NCBI GenBank assembly: GCA_964276095.1
Contig: CAXYDR010000003.1
Span: 682,001 to 746,000 of the forward strand
Length of the DNA: 64,000 nt
Reading direction: 5' to 3'
From: GCA-2733415 sp964276095
GTDB lineage: Bacteria; Bacteroidota; Bacteroidia; Flavobacteriales; Flavobacteriaceae
This document shows positions 42,977 through 50,743 of this stretch, in pieces (the first letter of the stretch is position 1; each line of letters begins with the position of its first letter). The translations under genes and the position numbers were made by a program. Below the pieces are notes generated by a model, which was given only the letters and a program-made list of their open reading frames with translations, ran no database searches and was not told where the DNA came from.

Positions 42977-43702
42977 TTATTTTTTGTTTGCTACTAATAA
43001 ATCAATCAAAGAGATTGAAGCATCTTCCATATCGTTTACAATAGAATCGATTTTAGCGATAATGTAATTGTAAAAAATCTGTAAGATAATTGCTGCTACA
43101 AGACCAAATACTGTTGTTAATAAGGCAACTTTAATATCACCTGCAATTAATGACGCATCTAATCCACCTGCTGCAGAAATTTTATCAAAGGCTTGAATCA
43201 TTCCGATTACAGTTCCCATAAATCCTAACATTGGTGCTATAGCGATAAATAAAGAAATCCAAGAAACGTTTTTCTCTAATTGTCCCATTTGAACTCCACC
43301 GTAAGCTACGATTGATTTTTCAACTGAATCAATTCCTTCGTTAGATCTTTCTAATCCTTGGTAGAATATAGAAGCAACTGGTCCTTTTGTATTTCTACAA
43401 ACTTCTTTTGCAGCTTCAACACCACCTGATGCTAATGCTTCTTCAACATCACGAGTTAATTTTGATGTATTTGTAGTCGCCATATTTAAGTAGATAATTC
43501 TTTCAATTACGAAAGCTAAACCTAAAATCAAACATAATAATACAATTCCCATGAAACCAGCACCACCTTCGATGAATCTAGTCTTTAATACTTCATGTCC
43601 GAATCCTTCTGCTGGAGCATCTTGAATAATTGTTACGGCTTTAGCATTAGCTGAAGCTAACATCATTCCTACTACTGGTAAAATTGAAAATACCTTTTTC
43701 AT
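42977..43702 (-). CDS. ExbB/TolQ/MotA-family proton channel
   Basis: A 241-residue ExbB homologue with a signal-like N-terminus (Ser-Ala-Asn-Ala-Lys-Ala near residue 20), a first TM helix (about 50-72), and the paired TM helices (about 150-172, 188-212) of the MotA/TolQ fold. It forms the stator channel with ExbD and should energise the TonB-dependent transporters, such as the one at 62.2 kb. It heads a four-gene cluster (exbB, TM protein, exbD, exbD) that ends at the aat terminator. The 193-bp gap upstream shows no obvious -7 element. Confidence 0.92.
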   Translation of the reverse strand: MKKVFSILPVVGMMLASANAKAVTIIQDAPAEGFGHEVLKTRFIEGGAGFMGIVLLCLILGLAFVIERIIYLNMATTNTSKLTRDVEEALASGGVEAAKEVCRNTKGPVASIFYQGLERSNEGIDSVEKSIVAYGGVQMGQLEKNVSWISLFIAIAPMLGFMGTVIGMIQAFDKISAAGGLDASLIAGDIKVALLTTVFGLVAAIILQIFYNYIIAKIDSIVNDMEDASISLIDLLVANKK

Positions 43703-43895
43703 TTTTTTAATCTTAATTAAATTAGTACTATTTGTTTTAAACGATATAATTTTAAATATTCTTGTCTTTCAGTTAAATAAATGTTGTGATTTTAACAATC
43801 GCCTCATTTTTACAAGCCTTAACTAATTAACGACTGCCAAATAACAAAAAAAATGTGATTTGATGAAATTTTAAGTGTTATTTTTTGAAAGATTT

Positions 43896-44933
43896 TTACA
43901 AAAAACTAGCAGTCAGCTCTCCTTTTATTGAGCTCTCAAACTGAATTTTAAAATCTTCTTTTGATAACTTTTTTGACAACAAGTACATCATTTTTGTAAT
44001 TGCCGCTTCAAAAGTAATATCTCCACCTGAAATCAATCCTATTTTTTGTAAATGCACACTTGTTTCATAATGCCCCATAATAACACCACCACCACTACAT
44101 TGAGTTACATTAACAATATGAATCCCACTATTTAATGCTATTTCCAATAAATCCACAAACCACTTTAAAGTTGGTGCATTCCCAGCTCCATAGGTTTCTA
44201 AAACCACCCCCTTAATATTTGGTGTATTCAAAACAGCTTTTACAACTGCTTCAGTAATCCCTGGATATAATTTTAAAACCGCTATTTCTGGACACATGTT
44301 CTTGTGCACAAAAAACGTTCCAGACTCTCTATTTTCAAATAGATTTGCAGAAAAAACTTTTAAATGAACTCCTGAGACCGCTAATTCAGGATAATTTAAT
44401 GATGCAAATGCCTCAAAATGTTCTGCATTTATTTTTGTAGTTCTATTAGCTCGGTATAATTTATACTCAAAATATAAACAAACCTCTTTAATTTGAGGAA
44501 CGCCGTTTTCTTGTAATGAAGCAACTTGAATAGCTGTAATTAAATTTTCTTTCGCATCTGTTCGCAAATCACCTATTGGTAATTGTGAGCCAGTAAACAC
44601 GACTGGCTTTGAAAGGTTTTCCAACATAAAACTTAATGCTGATGCTGTGTACGACATGGTATCAGAACCGTGCAACACTACAAAACCATCTACTGTTGCG
44701 TAATTTTTTTCTATAACTTCTGCTATTTGAAGCCAGTATTCAGGATTCATATTAGACGAATCTATTGGCTCCTCAAAAGAGTGTGTCAATATATTACAAT
44801 CCAACTGTTTAATTTCAGGAATTCTTATTAGAAGATTATCGAAATTAAACGCCCTTAGCGTATTGGTCTCAAAATCTTTAACCATACCTATAGTACCACC
44901 AGTATAGATTAATAATATATTAGGCTTCCCCAT
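43896..44933 (-). CDS. Type I (cytosolic) L-asparaginase
   Basis: Hydrolyses asparagine to aspartate and ammonia. The 345-residue protein has the nucleophile motif Tyr-Thr-Gly-Gly-Thr-Ile-Gly at residues 10-16 (catalytic Thr14) and the second-triad His-Gly-Ser-Asp-Thr-Met-Ser-Tyr-Thr-Ala near residue 88. No signal peptide is present, so it is the low-affinity cytosolic type. It overlaps the acyltransferase gene by 14 bp. Confidence 0.93.
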   Translation of the reverse strand: MGKPNILLIYTGGTIGMVKDFETNTLRAFNFDNLLIRIPEIKQLDCNILTHSFEEPIDSSNMNPEYWLQIAEVIEKNYATVDGFVVLHGSDTMSYTASALSFMLENLSKPVVFTGSQLPIGDLRTDAKENLITAIQVASLQENGVPQIKEVCLYFEYKLYRANRTTKINAEHFEAFASLNYPELAVSGVHLKVFSANLFENRESGTFFVHKNMCPEIAVLKLYPGITEAVVKAVLNTPNIKGVVLETYGAGNAPTLKWFVDLLEIALNSGIHIVNVTQCSGGGVIMGHYETSVHLQKIGLISGGDITFEAAITKMMYLLSKKLSKEDFKIQFESSIKGELTASFL

Positions 44934-46080
44934 CTAATTGTTCTTTATTAACTACTGGGTTAGCATACATCGCTAAGAAATTTTGATACGCAACTGCATC
45001 TGAAGCATCTATTCTTCGCTCAACCCTACGTTCAAATTGCCTTTTTTCTTTATCAGTGTATTCCTTCGTATATTTTTCAGAATTATTCAATATATCATAA
45101 GCTATATAGTTTGTAGGCCAAAGCTTATATTGTTTATGAATTTTCTTATCTATAGATACTGCCAGTTGTTGGAATTGTTTATTTGCTGGCTCTCCAGAAT
45201 TTGCAATTTCATCTAACTCTACGTCTAAAACTTCACCAGCACTAATATGAATTCTTTTTTTCTGACCTGTTAACCCTTTTAATATGGAATTAAAATCTTC
45301 ATTTGAAGACTTTATATACTCTTCCTCATAATGATTAGCCATTAGTTCTGGAATTTTATACATATCCGTAGGATCAAACTCATATGAGATTGCAACAGGT
45401 ACTATTTTAATTTTCTTGAAATGCTCAAAAACTGAGGACTCTCCTTTTCCTAGAGCTATCATTTTCAATACACCTTGTTGAGTAACATCATTCCCGTCTT
45501 TGGTTCTTCCTTCTCTATGTGCAATCCAAATAGAACGATTATCGTCTAATATTTTTTCTGACATATATTCTGACATCAACCTAGAAGACTTCAACATTTC
45601 ACGCGGACTCAATCCTCGTTGCACCAAAAAATTTCTATTTAATTTAGCCAATTCCAACAAGAAAGACTTCTTTACCAAGTTATCACCAATTGCTGATGCA
45701 GTCATTATTAAATCGTGATTAAACAATGATAAGTTTATCAAGCAAGTATCCAATAATATATCTCTATGATTAGAAATATAGAAGTAAGCTGTATCTTTTT
45801 CTAACTTATCAAATCCTGAAGTTGTTAAACCGTGGGATGATCTTGATAATACATTTTGTACTCCACGAGTAATAACGTTAGTTTGAAAATCACGTATGGA
45901 GTTACAATTACCCAATTGCTCTTGAATATATTTCTCACTAGCTTGTGGGTAAATAAACTTAAGCATTGATTTTACCATAGGATGAGTACCAATTGCTTTT
46001 AAAGCATGGTTTACCTCCTCATCATGATATGGTCTTATATGATCGTATTTTGACAAAATTTGATATATTTTAGAGTACAA
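44920..46080 (-). CDS. 1-acyl-sn-glycerol-3-phosphate acyltransferase-type protein
   Basis: A 386-residue acyltransferase of the PlsB/PlsC superfamily, which esterifies phosphatidate precursors. The His-x4-Asp catalytic motif is in Ser-Asn-His-Arg-Asp-Ile-Leu-Leu-Asp near residue 104 and the second block Glu-Gly-Arg-Thr-Lys-Asp-Gly near residue 190. Flanking helical domains make it larger than PlsC. Stated substrate is inferred from family. It overlaps the asparaginase gene by 14 bp. Confidence 0.85.
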   Translation of the reverse strand: MYSKIYQILSKYDHIRPYHDEEVNHALKAIGTHPMVKSMLKFIYPQASEKYIQEQLGNCNSIRDFQTNVITRGVQNVLSRSSHGLTTSGFDKLEKDTAYFYISNHRDILLDTCLINLSLFNHDLIMTASAIGDNLVKKSFLLELAKLNRNFLVQRGLSPREMLKSSRLMSEYMSEKILDDNRSIWIAHREGRTKDGNDVTQQGVLKMIALGKGESSVFEHFKKIKIVPVAISYEFDPTDMYKIPELMANHYEEEYIKSSNEDFNSILKGLTGQKKRIHISAGEVLDVELDEIANSGEPANKQFQQLAVSIDKKIHKQYKLWPTNYIAYDILNNSEKYTKEYTDKEKRQFERRVERRIDASDAVAYQNFLAMYANPVVNKEQLDGEA

Positions 46081-46229
46081 AAAAACGAAAAATAATCGAG
46101 ATTAATTCCACCAATGGGTTTAATTACCTAGAGAGCTTCTTCAAATTAAAATTTTTATTTACACCTATTACGCAAACACCTAGAAAGTTCGTTTCCATTC
46201 AGAACTAACTATTCTAACATTAAACCTAA

Positions 46230-46997
46230 TTAAACCCCGAAAATTTCTTTAGAATTTTCAGTAGTAATTTCAGCAATTTCATTTTCCGATACTTGGTATA
46301 TAGCCGCCAATTTAGCAACCACATTTACTATATATGAGGTTTCATTTCGCTTTCCTCTATATGGCGTTGGAGACAAATAAGGCGAATCAGTTTCCAATAC
46401 AATATGTTTTAAGTCTATTTCATTTAAAAACTGATCAATTTTTCCGTTTTTAAATGTTACTACTCCCCCAATCCCTAATTTCATATTATATGAAATTGCT
46501 TTTTTTGCTTGATCAAGTGTTCCTGTAAAGCAATGAAATATCCCAAATAGATTATCGCTTTTTTCTTCTTCAAGAATTTCAAAAACTTCATTAAAAGCAT
46601 CTCTACAATGAATTACAATTGGTAATTCATATTGCTTCGCTAATTGTATTTGAGTTCTAAACGCATCTTGCTGATGAGTTAGCAATGTTTTATCCCAATA
46701 TAAATCAATTCCAATTTCGCCTATTGCTACAAAACTACGTTTTGCCAACAATTCCTTTACATGCGCCAATTCATCAATATAATTTTCTTTTACATGTGTT
46801 GGATGTAATCCTGTCATTAAAAAAACCTGCTCGGGATATGCCTTTTCCAACTCGAACATAGCGTCAGTATATGCAGAATCGATTGCAGGAACAAACATGC
46901 GTTGCACATTATTGTCAAAAGCACGTTGCATCATCTCAACTCTATCTTCATCAAAAGCCTCACTATATAAATGCGTATGTGTATCAGTTAAAATCAT
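46230..46997 (-). CDS. TatD-family hydrolase
   Basis: A 255-residue metal-dependent hydrolase. Ligands: His-Thr-His in Asp-Thr-His-Thr-His-Leu at the N-terminus, Gly-Glu-Ile-Gly-Ile-Asp near 94, His-Cys near 130, His-Cys-Phe near 155 and Glu-Thr-Asp-Ser-Pro near 203, all kept. The family is tied to DNA repair or 3'-5' exonuclease activity, and substrates of individual members are often unproved. It diverges from the retropepsin-like gene. Confidence 0.94.
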   Translation of the reverse strand: MILTDTHTHLYSEAFDEDRVEMMQRAFDNNVQRMFVPAIDSAYTDAMFELEKAYPEQVFLMTGLHPTHVKENYIDELAHVKELLAKRSFVAIGEIGIDLYWDKTLLTHQQDAFRTQIQLAKQYELPIVIHCRDAFNEVFEILEEEKSDNLFGIFHCFTGTLDQAKKAISYNMKLGIGGVVTFKNGKIDQFLNEIDLKHIVLETDSPYLSPTPYRGKRNETSYIVNVVAKLAAIYQVSENEIAEITTENSKEIFGV

Positions 46998-47026
46998 ATA
47001 TTAGGGATATTATTTCGTTACTTTTA

Positions 47027-47054
47027 CAAAAATATTTAATTATGTCATTACCAA
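47027..47054 (-). promoter_or_regulatory. Promoter for tatD
   Basis: On the minus strand TTG (47054-47052), 17-bp spacer, TATTTTTG (47034-47027). Predicted start near 47019, 22 bp before the ATG at 46997. It overlaps the first codons of the retropepsin-like gene. Confidence 0.5.
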
Positions 47055-47477
47055 GCTATCTTTCTAAAAAAGGTTATCAAAAAAAGAAACTTAACCTTAC
47101 TAAAACGAGTCATTTTAAAACTTCAGCTAAAATAAATGGTGTAAAAGGCAGTTTTATAGTAGACACAGGAGCATCAAACACCTGTATTGACAATAATTTA
47201 ATTGAACATTTTAATTTAATTTCTGAAGAAAGTGAAACTAAAGCAGCTGGGGCTGGAGCGACCGATATGGCTACTCAAGTTTCTAAAAAGAACACTATTA
47301 AAATAGGCAAGTGGAAATCTAAAAAAAAATAGCCTTGTTATATTTGATTTGTCGCACGTTAATGAAGCGCTTACAAATCACGGATCTAAACCAGTACATG
47401 GAATTATAGGTGCAGATATATTACAAAAAGGGAAAGCAATAATTGATTATAAAACAAAAACTCTTTTTTTAAAGTAG
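47042..47477 (+). pseudogene. Retropepsin-like aspartic protease, frameshifted at a run of nine A
   Basis: From the ATG at 47042 the protein shows a canonical retropepsin active site, Ile-Val-Asp-Thr-Gly-Ala-Ser with catalytic Asp41, but a stop (TAG, 47330-47332) follows directly after nine A residues (47321-47329). Removing one A restores a continuous frame to the TAG at 47475-47477. It then reads through Asn-Ser-Leu-Val-Ile-Phe-Asp and a late Ile-Ile-Gly-Ala-Asp-Ile-Leu, the second conserved block of the family, giving 144 residues. The break may be a sequencing error in the homopolymer, a recent mutation, or transcriptional slippage. Single-domain retropepsins act as dimers; the substrate is unknown. 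Confidence 0.75.
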
Positions 47478-47498
47478 TACTATTTCATTATATAGAAT

Positions 47499-47540
47499 AA
47501 AAAAAAGGCTTCGAATAGAATTATTCGAAGCCTTTTTTAT
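47499..47540. terminator. Bidirectional terminator, retropepsin gene and NifU-like gene
   Basis: AAAAAAAAGGCTTCGAATA / TATTCGAAGCCTTTTTT, perfect stem with a small GAAT-type loop, between convergent genes. Confidence 0.85.
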
Positions 47541-47555
47541 AAAATAACATGGATA

Positions 47556-47795
47556 CTATCCAATATTTACCACCTCTTCAATTTGAGGTGCGTGTTTTTT
47601 AATAGTCATTTCAACACCAGATTTTAAAGTCATCTGATTAACAGTACATGAAATACAAGCTCCTTCAAAGCGAATATTTACTTTTTTTCCATCTTCTATC
47701 GACATTAGTGTTACATCACCTCCATCAGACTGTAAGAAAGGTCTGATTTCATCTAATGCATTTTCCACATTCAACTGTAATTCTTCTGACGTCAT
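47556..47795 (-). CDS. NifU-like iron-sulfur protein
   Basis: A 79-residue NifU C-terminal-domain protein. The cluster-binding Cys-x2-Cys motif is at Cys47 and Cys50 (Ala-Cys-Ile-Ser-Cys), with the Asp-Gly-Gly-Asp-Val loop at residues 24-28. Such proteins act as scaffolds or carriers for [4Fe-4S] clusters. It lies 4 bp after the Mrp gene, consistent with a shared role in cluster supply. Confidence 0.93.
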   Translation of the reverse strand: MTSEELQLNVENALDEIRPFLQSDGGDVTLMSIEDGKKVNIRFEGACISCTVNQMTLKSGVEMTIKKHAPQIEEVVNIG

Positions 47796-47799
47796 ATTC

Positions 47800-48927
47800 T
47801 TATTTTTTAACTGGTGAACAACCTGCCATTGTTGTGATTTTTATTATCTCGGTAGCTGGCAAATTATCGTTTCTTTTTATCACTTGAGTCACAATATTCC
47901 TTGTGATATCTGTTATAGCTTGTTCAACTGGAGTTCCTTCCTGCATTGCAGCTGGACGACCAATATCTCCTGCTTCTCTAATACTTTGTACTATTGGCAA
48001 TTCTCCTAAAAACGGAATATTTAAATCTTTTGAAAGATTTCTTGCTCCACCTTCACCAAAAAGATAGTATTTATTATCAGGAAGTTCATCTGGTGTAAAG
48101 TACGCCATATTTTCTATCATTCCTAAAACAGGAACATTAATACCTTCTTGATTAAACATAGACACCCCTTTTCTAGCATCTGCTAAAGCAATGTTTTGTG
48201 GTGTGCTTACAATAACCGCTCCTGTAATTGGCAAAGCTTGCATTATTGACAAGTGAATATCTCCTGTCCCTGGAGGTAAATCTAATAATAAGAAATCTAA
48301 CTCTCCCCAAGCAGCATCAAAAATTAATTGATTTAATGCTTTAGCTGCCATTGGACCTCTCCAAATTACTGCCTGATCAGGCTTTGTGAAAAATCCTATA
48401 GATAATATTTTAACTCCGTAATTTTCAACGGGCTTCATTTTTGACTTACCATCAATAGTTTCTGCTAAAGGACGAGCATCCTCTACATCAAACATCATAG
48501 GTATTGACGGCCCGTAAACATCTGCATCCAATATACCTACCTTAAAGCCCATTTTAGATAAGCTTATAGCTACATTGGCTGTTACCGTAGATTTACCAAC
48601 TCCTCCTTTTCCAGAAGAAATTGCTATTATATTTCTCATCCCCGGAAGTTGCTTTCCTTTTACCTCAGCTTTATCTGAAGCAACAACCTTTACGTTCACT
48701 TTTACTTTAGCATCCTCAGAAATTGTTTGCTTAATGCAATTTGTTATTTCCGACTCCACCTTTTTTCTAGCTTGCATTGCTGGATTTGTAATTGAAATTT
48801 CAACCACAACCTCATCTCCAAAAGTCAATACATTTTGTACCGCTCCGCTTTCTACCATATTAACTCCTTCACCAGGAACAGTAATTTGCTCTAATGCTTT
48901 TAAAACGTTTTTTCTATCAATTTTCAT
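47800..48927 (-). CDS. Mrp/NBP35-family iron-sulfur carrier ATPase
   Basis: A 375-residue P-loop ATPase with an N-terminal MIP18/DUF59-like domain (about 5-90), a deviant Walker A Gly-Lys-Gly-Gly-Val-Gly-Lys-Ser at 106-113 and Leu-Leu-Asp-Leu-Pro-Pro-Gly-Thr-Gly. Members bind and hand over Fe-S clusters. The Cys-x2-Cys loop after Glu-Asn-Met, which carries the cluster in ApbC/Mrp, is replaced by Ala-Tyr-Phe-Thr-Pro-Asp-Glu-Leu; the only late cysteine is in Ala-Gly-Cys-Ser-Pro near the C-terminus. The NifU-like gene follows by 4 bp. Confidence 0.9.
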   Translation of the reverse strand: MKIDRKNVLKALEQITVPGEGVNMVESGAVQNVLTFGDEVVVEISITNPAMQARKKVESEITNCIKQTISEDAKVKVNVKVVASDKAEVKGKQLPGMRNIIAISSGKGGVGKSTVTANVAISLSKMGFKVGILDADVYGPSIPMMFDVEDARPLAETIDGKSKMKPVENYGVKILSIGFFTKPDQAVIWRGPMAAKALNQLIFDAAWGELDFLLLDLPPGTGDIHLSIMQALPITGAVIVSTPQNIALADARKGVSMFNQEGINVPVLGMIENMAYFTPDELPDNKYYLFGEGGARNLSKDLNIPFLGELPIVQSIREAGDIGRPAAMQEGTPVEQAITDITRNIVTQVIKRNDNLPATEIIKITTMAGCSPVKK

Positions 48928-48955
48928 CTATGATTGTATTCAATTATATATTTCA

Positions 48956-48963
48956 CAAATATA
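48956..48963 (-). promoter_or_regulatory. -7 element for mrp-nifU
   Basis: TATATTTG on the minus strand, 28 bp before the ATG at 48927. No clear -33 box. Confidence 0.4.
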
Positions 48964-49058
48964 CACACGTTGTGCCATTTAACATAATTAATTGCTAACG
49001 AAGTACCTCATCAGACGTTGTACTTAAAACCTCCTTACTAATAATGGAACTTCATTTC

Positions 49059-49400
49059 TTAAAGAAAATCATTTAATTCTTTCATCGGATCCCAAAAACA
49101 AGTCTCTAAATTTTGAATTTGATTGTCAATAATCACTATTCCTTCATTTTCCAGTAATTGCTGCATTAGGTTTGTTCCTTCAAAATGGTGTTTTCCAGTT
49201 AACAAGCCTTTTTTATTTACGACTCTGTGAGCAGGAACATTTTTTGCATGTGACCCATTCATTGCCCAACCTACCATTCTTGCTCCTTTAGCCATTCCTA
49301 AAAAATTTGCAATTGCGCCATATGAAGTTACTTTACCTTCAGGTATTAATAGCGCGACTTTATAAACTCTTTCGAAAAAATTATCAGTTTCTTTTTTCAT
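49059..49400 (-). CDS. Alkyltransferase-like protein (MGMT fold, active cysteine replaced)
   Basis: A 113-residue MGMT-type DNA-binding domain. It has the winged-helix DNA-binding part (Tyr-Gly-Ala-Ile-Ala, Arg-Met-Val-Gly-Trp-Ala-Met) but the acceptor motif Pro-Cys-His-Arg-Val is Pro-Ala-His-Arg-Val, with Ala57 in place of the catalytic cysteine. Such alkyltransferase-like proteins bind O6-alkylguanine without repairing it and direct it to nucleotide excision repair. It follows the LysE gene by 1 bp. Confidence 0.88.
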   Translation of the reverse strand: MKKETDNFFERVYKVALLIPEGKVTSYGAIANFLGMAKGARMVGWAMNGSHAKNVPAHRVVNKKGLLTGKHHFEGTNLMQQLLENEGIVIIDNQIQNLETCFWDPMKELNDFL

Positions 49401-49401
49401 T

Positions 49402-50019
49402 TTAAAAGTTCAATTTTATAACTGAAAAAATTGCCAATGCAAGTGCTAAAAAACTTAATACATAATTGGTATTTCTACTGAAGTTCTCACTTTTATTGGA
49501 TTTTTTAAACAACATTATATATGTGCTAATTGCCAAAAAACTTCCCACAACTATCGCGAGTATAAAAATAATTACATCAGAAGTTGAAAAATTAAAATTA
49601 CCCGAAGTAGTTAAGGTTGTACACACAAAACTATAGAACGGAATAGGAAAAACGTTTAGCACAGAAAAAATAATCCCTTTTAAGAATAGATTTCTTTTCT
49701 TTTTTAATTCAAGATTTTTAGGCTCTGACTTTACTTTTGCTGAAATGAAAAAATAGATAGACAGGCAAAAGAAAATAGCAATTCCTACTTTTTGAATTAT
49801 TGATAATTCATCAGCTGATAAATTTAAGAACTCAGCAATAATAACAGCCACCCCTGCTTGAGTAGCAATTACCAAGCATGCTCCTAAAGTAAATATTAAC
49901 GCCGCTTTCCTACCTTGCTCAACACTTATTTTTGCTGCATTGATGTTTATTATTCCTGGTGGCAACACTCCGAAAAATGACCACAAAAAACAATACAAAA
50001 ACAAGACTGACAAGTACAT
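49402..50019 (-). CDS. LysE-family translocator
   Basis: A 205-residue membrane protein with six hydrophobic segments (near 5-25, 40-62, 68-88, 105-125, 140-165, 178-200). It matches the LysE/RhtB amino-acid exporter fold. The N-terminal Pro-Pro-Gly motif of RhtB-type proteins is present near residue 20. The substrate cannot be told. It sits 2 bp after trmB and 1 bp before the alkyltransferase-like gene. Confidence 0.82.
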   Translation of the reverse strand: MYLSVLFLYCFLWSFFGVLPPGIININAAKISVEQGRKAALIFTLGACLVIATQAGVAVIIAEFLNLSADELSIIQKVGIAIFFCLSIYFFISAKVKSEPKNLELKKKRNLFLKGIIFSVLNVFPIPFYSFVCTTLTTSGNFNFSTSDVIIFILAIVVGSFLAISTYIMLFKKSNKSENFSRNTNYVLSFLALALAIFSVIKLNF

Positions 50020-50021
50020 GA

Positions 50022-50696
50022 TTATTTTATTTTAAATCTAATATACGTAATTGCTTTATCAACTTCTAAATATTGCTTCTCGTAAAAAGTTTGGATAGCA
50101 GTTACCTCAACCGGGGCACCTTCATTATGATATACATTATGGTTTGCATACAACACTTCATGTCCTGCACCATGTAATAACCCTAAAGTATACCCGTGCA
50201 TAAACTCACTATCGGTTTTTAAATGAATTACCCCATCCTCTTTTAACACCTTTTTATATTTCGCTAAAAAATCTGAATTTGTTAAACGATGTTTTGTACG
50301 TTTATATTTTATTTGAGGATCTGGAAAAGTAATCCAAATTTCACTTACTTCATTTTCTTCAAAAAGCAAGTCGATTAACTCTATTTGAGTACGTATAAAC
50401 GCCACATTATTCATGTCGTTTTCTAAAGCTGTTTTTGCTCCTCTCCAGAAACGTGCTCCTTTAATATCTATTCCAATAAAGTTTTTTTCAGGAAATCGCT
50501 CGCCTAGGCTCACAGAATATTCTCCTTTACCACAACCTAATTCTAACACAATTGGGTTATCGTTTTTAAAGAAATCAGTATTCCATTTCCCTTTCAACTT
50601 AAAGGTTTCGTCAGTTATTTCCTCTCTTAAAGGCTGAAAAACATTTGAAAAAGTTGCGTTCTCGTTGAATCTCTTTAATTTATTCTTACTTCCCAC
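50022..50696 (-). CDS. trmB: tRNA (guanine-N7-)-methyltransferase
   Basis: Methylates G46 of tRNA using SAM. The 224-residue enzyme has the SAM loop Glu-Leu-Gly-Cys-Gly-Lys-Gly-Glu-Tyr near residue 55, Gly-Ile-Asp-Ile-Lys-Gly near 76 and the signature Thr-Phe-Pro-Asp-Pro-Gln-Ile-Lys near 125, followed by Lys-Arg-Thr-Lys-His-Arg-Leu. It diverges from a glycosyltransferase gene across a palindromic promoter, and starts a transcript that continues into LysE and the alkyltransferase-like gene. Confidence 0.95.
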   Translation of the reverse strand: MGSKNKLKRFNENATFSNVFQPLREEITDETFKLKGKWNTDFFKNDNPIVLELGCGKGEYSVSLGERFPEKNFIGIDIKGARFWRGAKTALENDMNNVAFIRTQIELIDLLFEENEVSEIWITFPDPQIKYKRTKHRLTNSDFLAKYKKVLKEDGVIHLKTDSEFMHGYTLGLLHGAGHEVLYANHNVYHNEGAPVEVTAIQTFYEKQYLEVDKAITYIRFKIK

Positions 50697-50705
50697 TGTG
50701 CGTTA

Positions 50706-50722
50706 TATTTTTGACAAAAATA
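50706..50722. promoter_or_regulatory. Palindromic divergent promoter of trmB and the glycosyltransferase gene
   Basis: TATTTTTG-A-CAAAAATA is a perfect 17-bp palindrome made of two TAnnTTTG elements facing each other. The plus-strand element (50706-50713) serves the glycosyltransferase (ATG 50744) and the minus-strand one (50722-50715) serves trmB (ATG 50696). Predicted starts fall about 10 nt past each other. No obvious -33 box on either side. Confidence 0.5.
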
Positions 50723-50743
50723 ATGTAACTTGCCTTAATATTC

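Noticed and set aside
42977..43702. ExbB-like protein as GldL or a flagellar MotA stator
   Set aside because: Two ExbD/TolR-type genes follow in the same cluster and no gliding genes adjoin it, so a TonB energiser is the better reading.
43896..44933. Asparaginase as a secreted, high-affinity type II enzyme
   Set aside because: No signal peptide is present and the motif pattern fits the cytosolic type I enzyme.
46871..47041. Extending the retropepsin-like gene upstream to 46871
   Set aside because: That part is antisense to the tatD coding region and matches nothing; the ATG at 47042 begins the family-like sequence.
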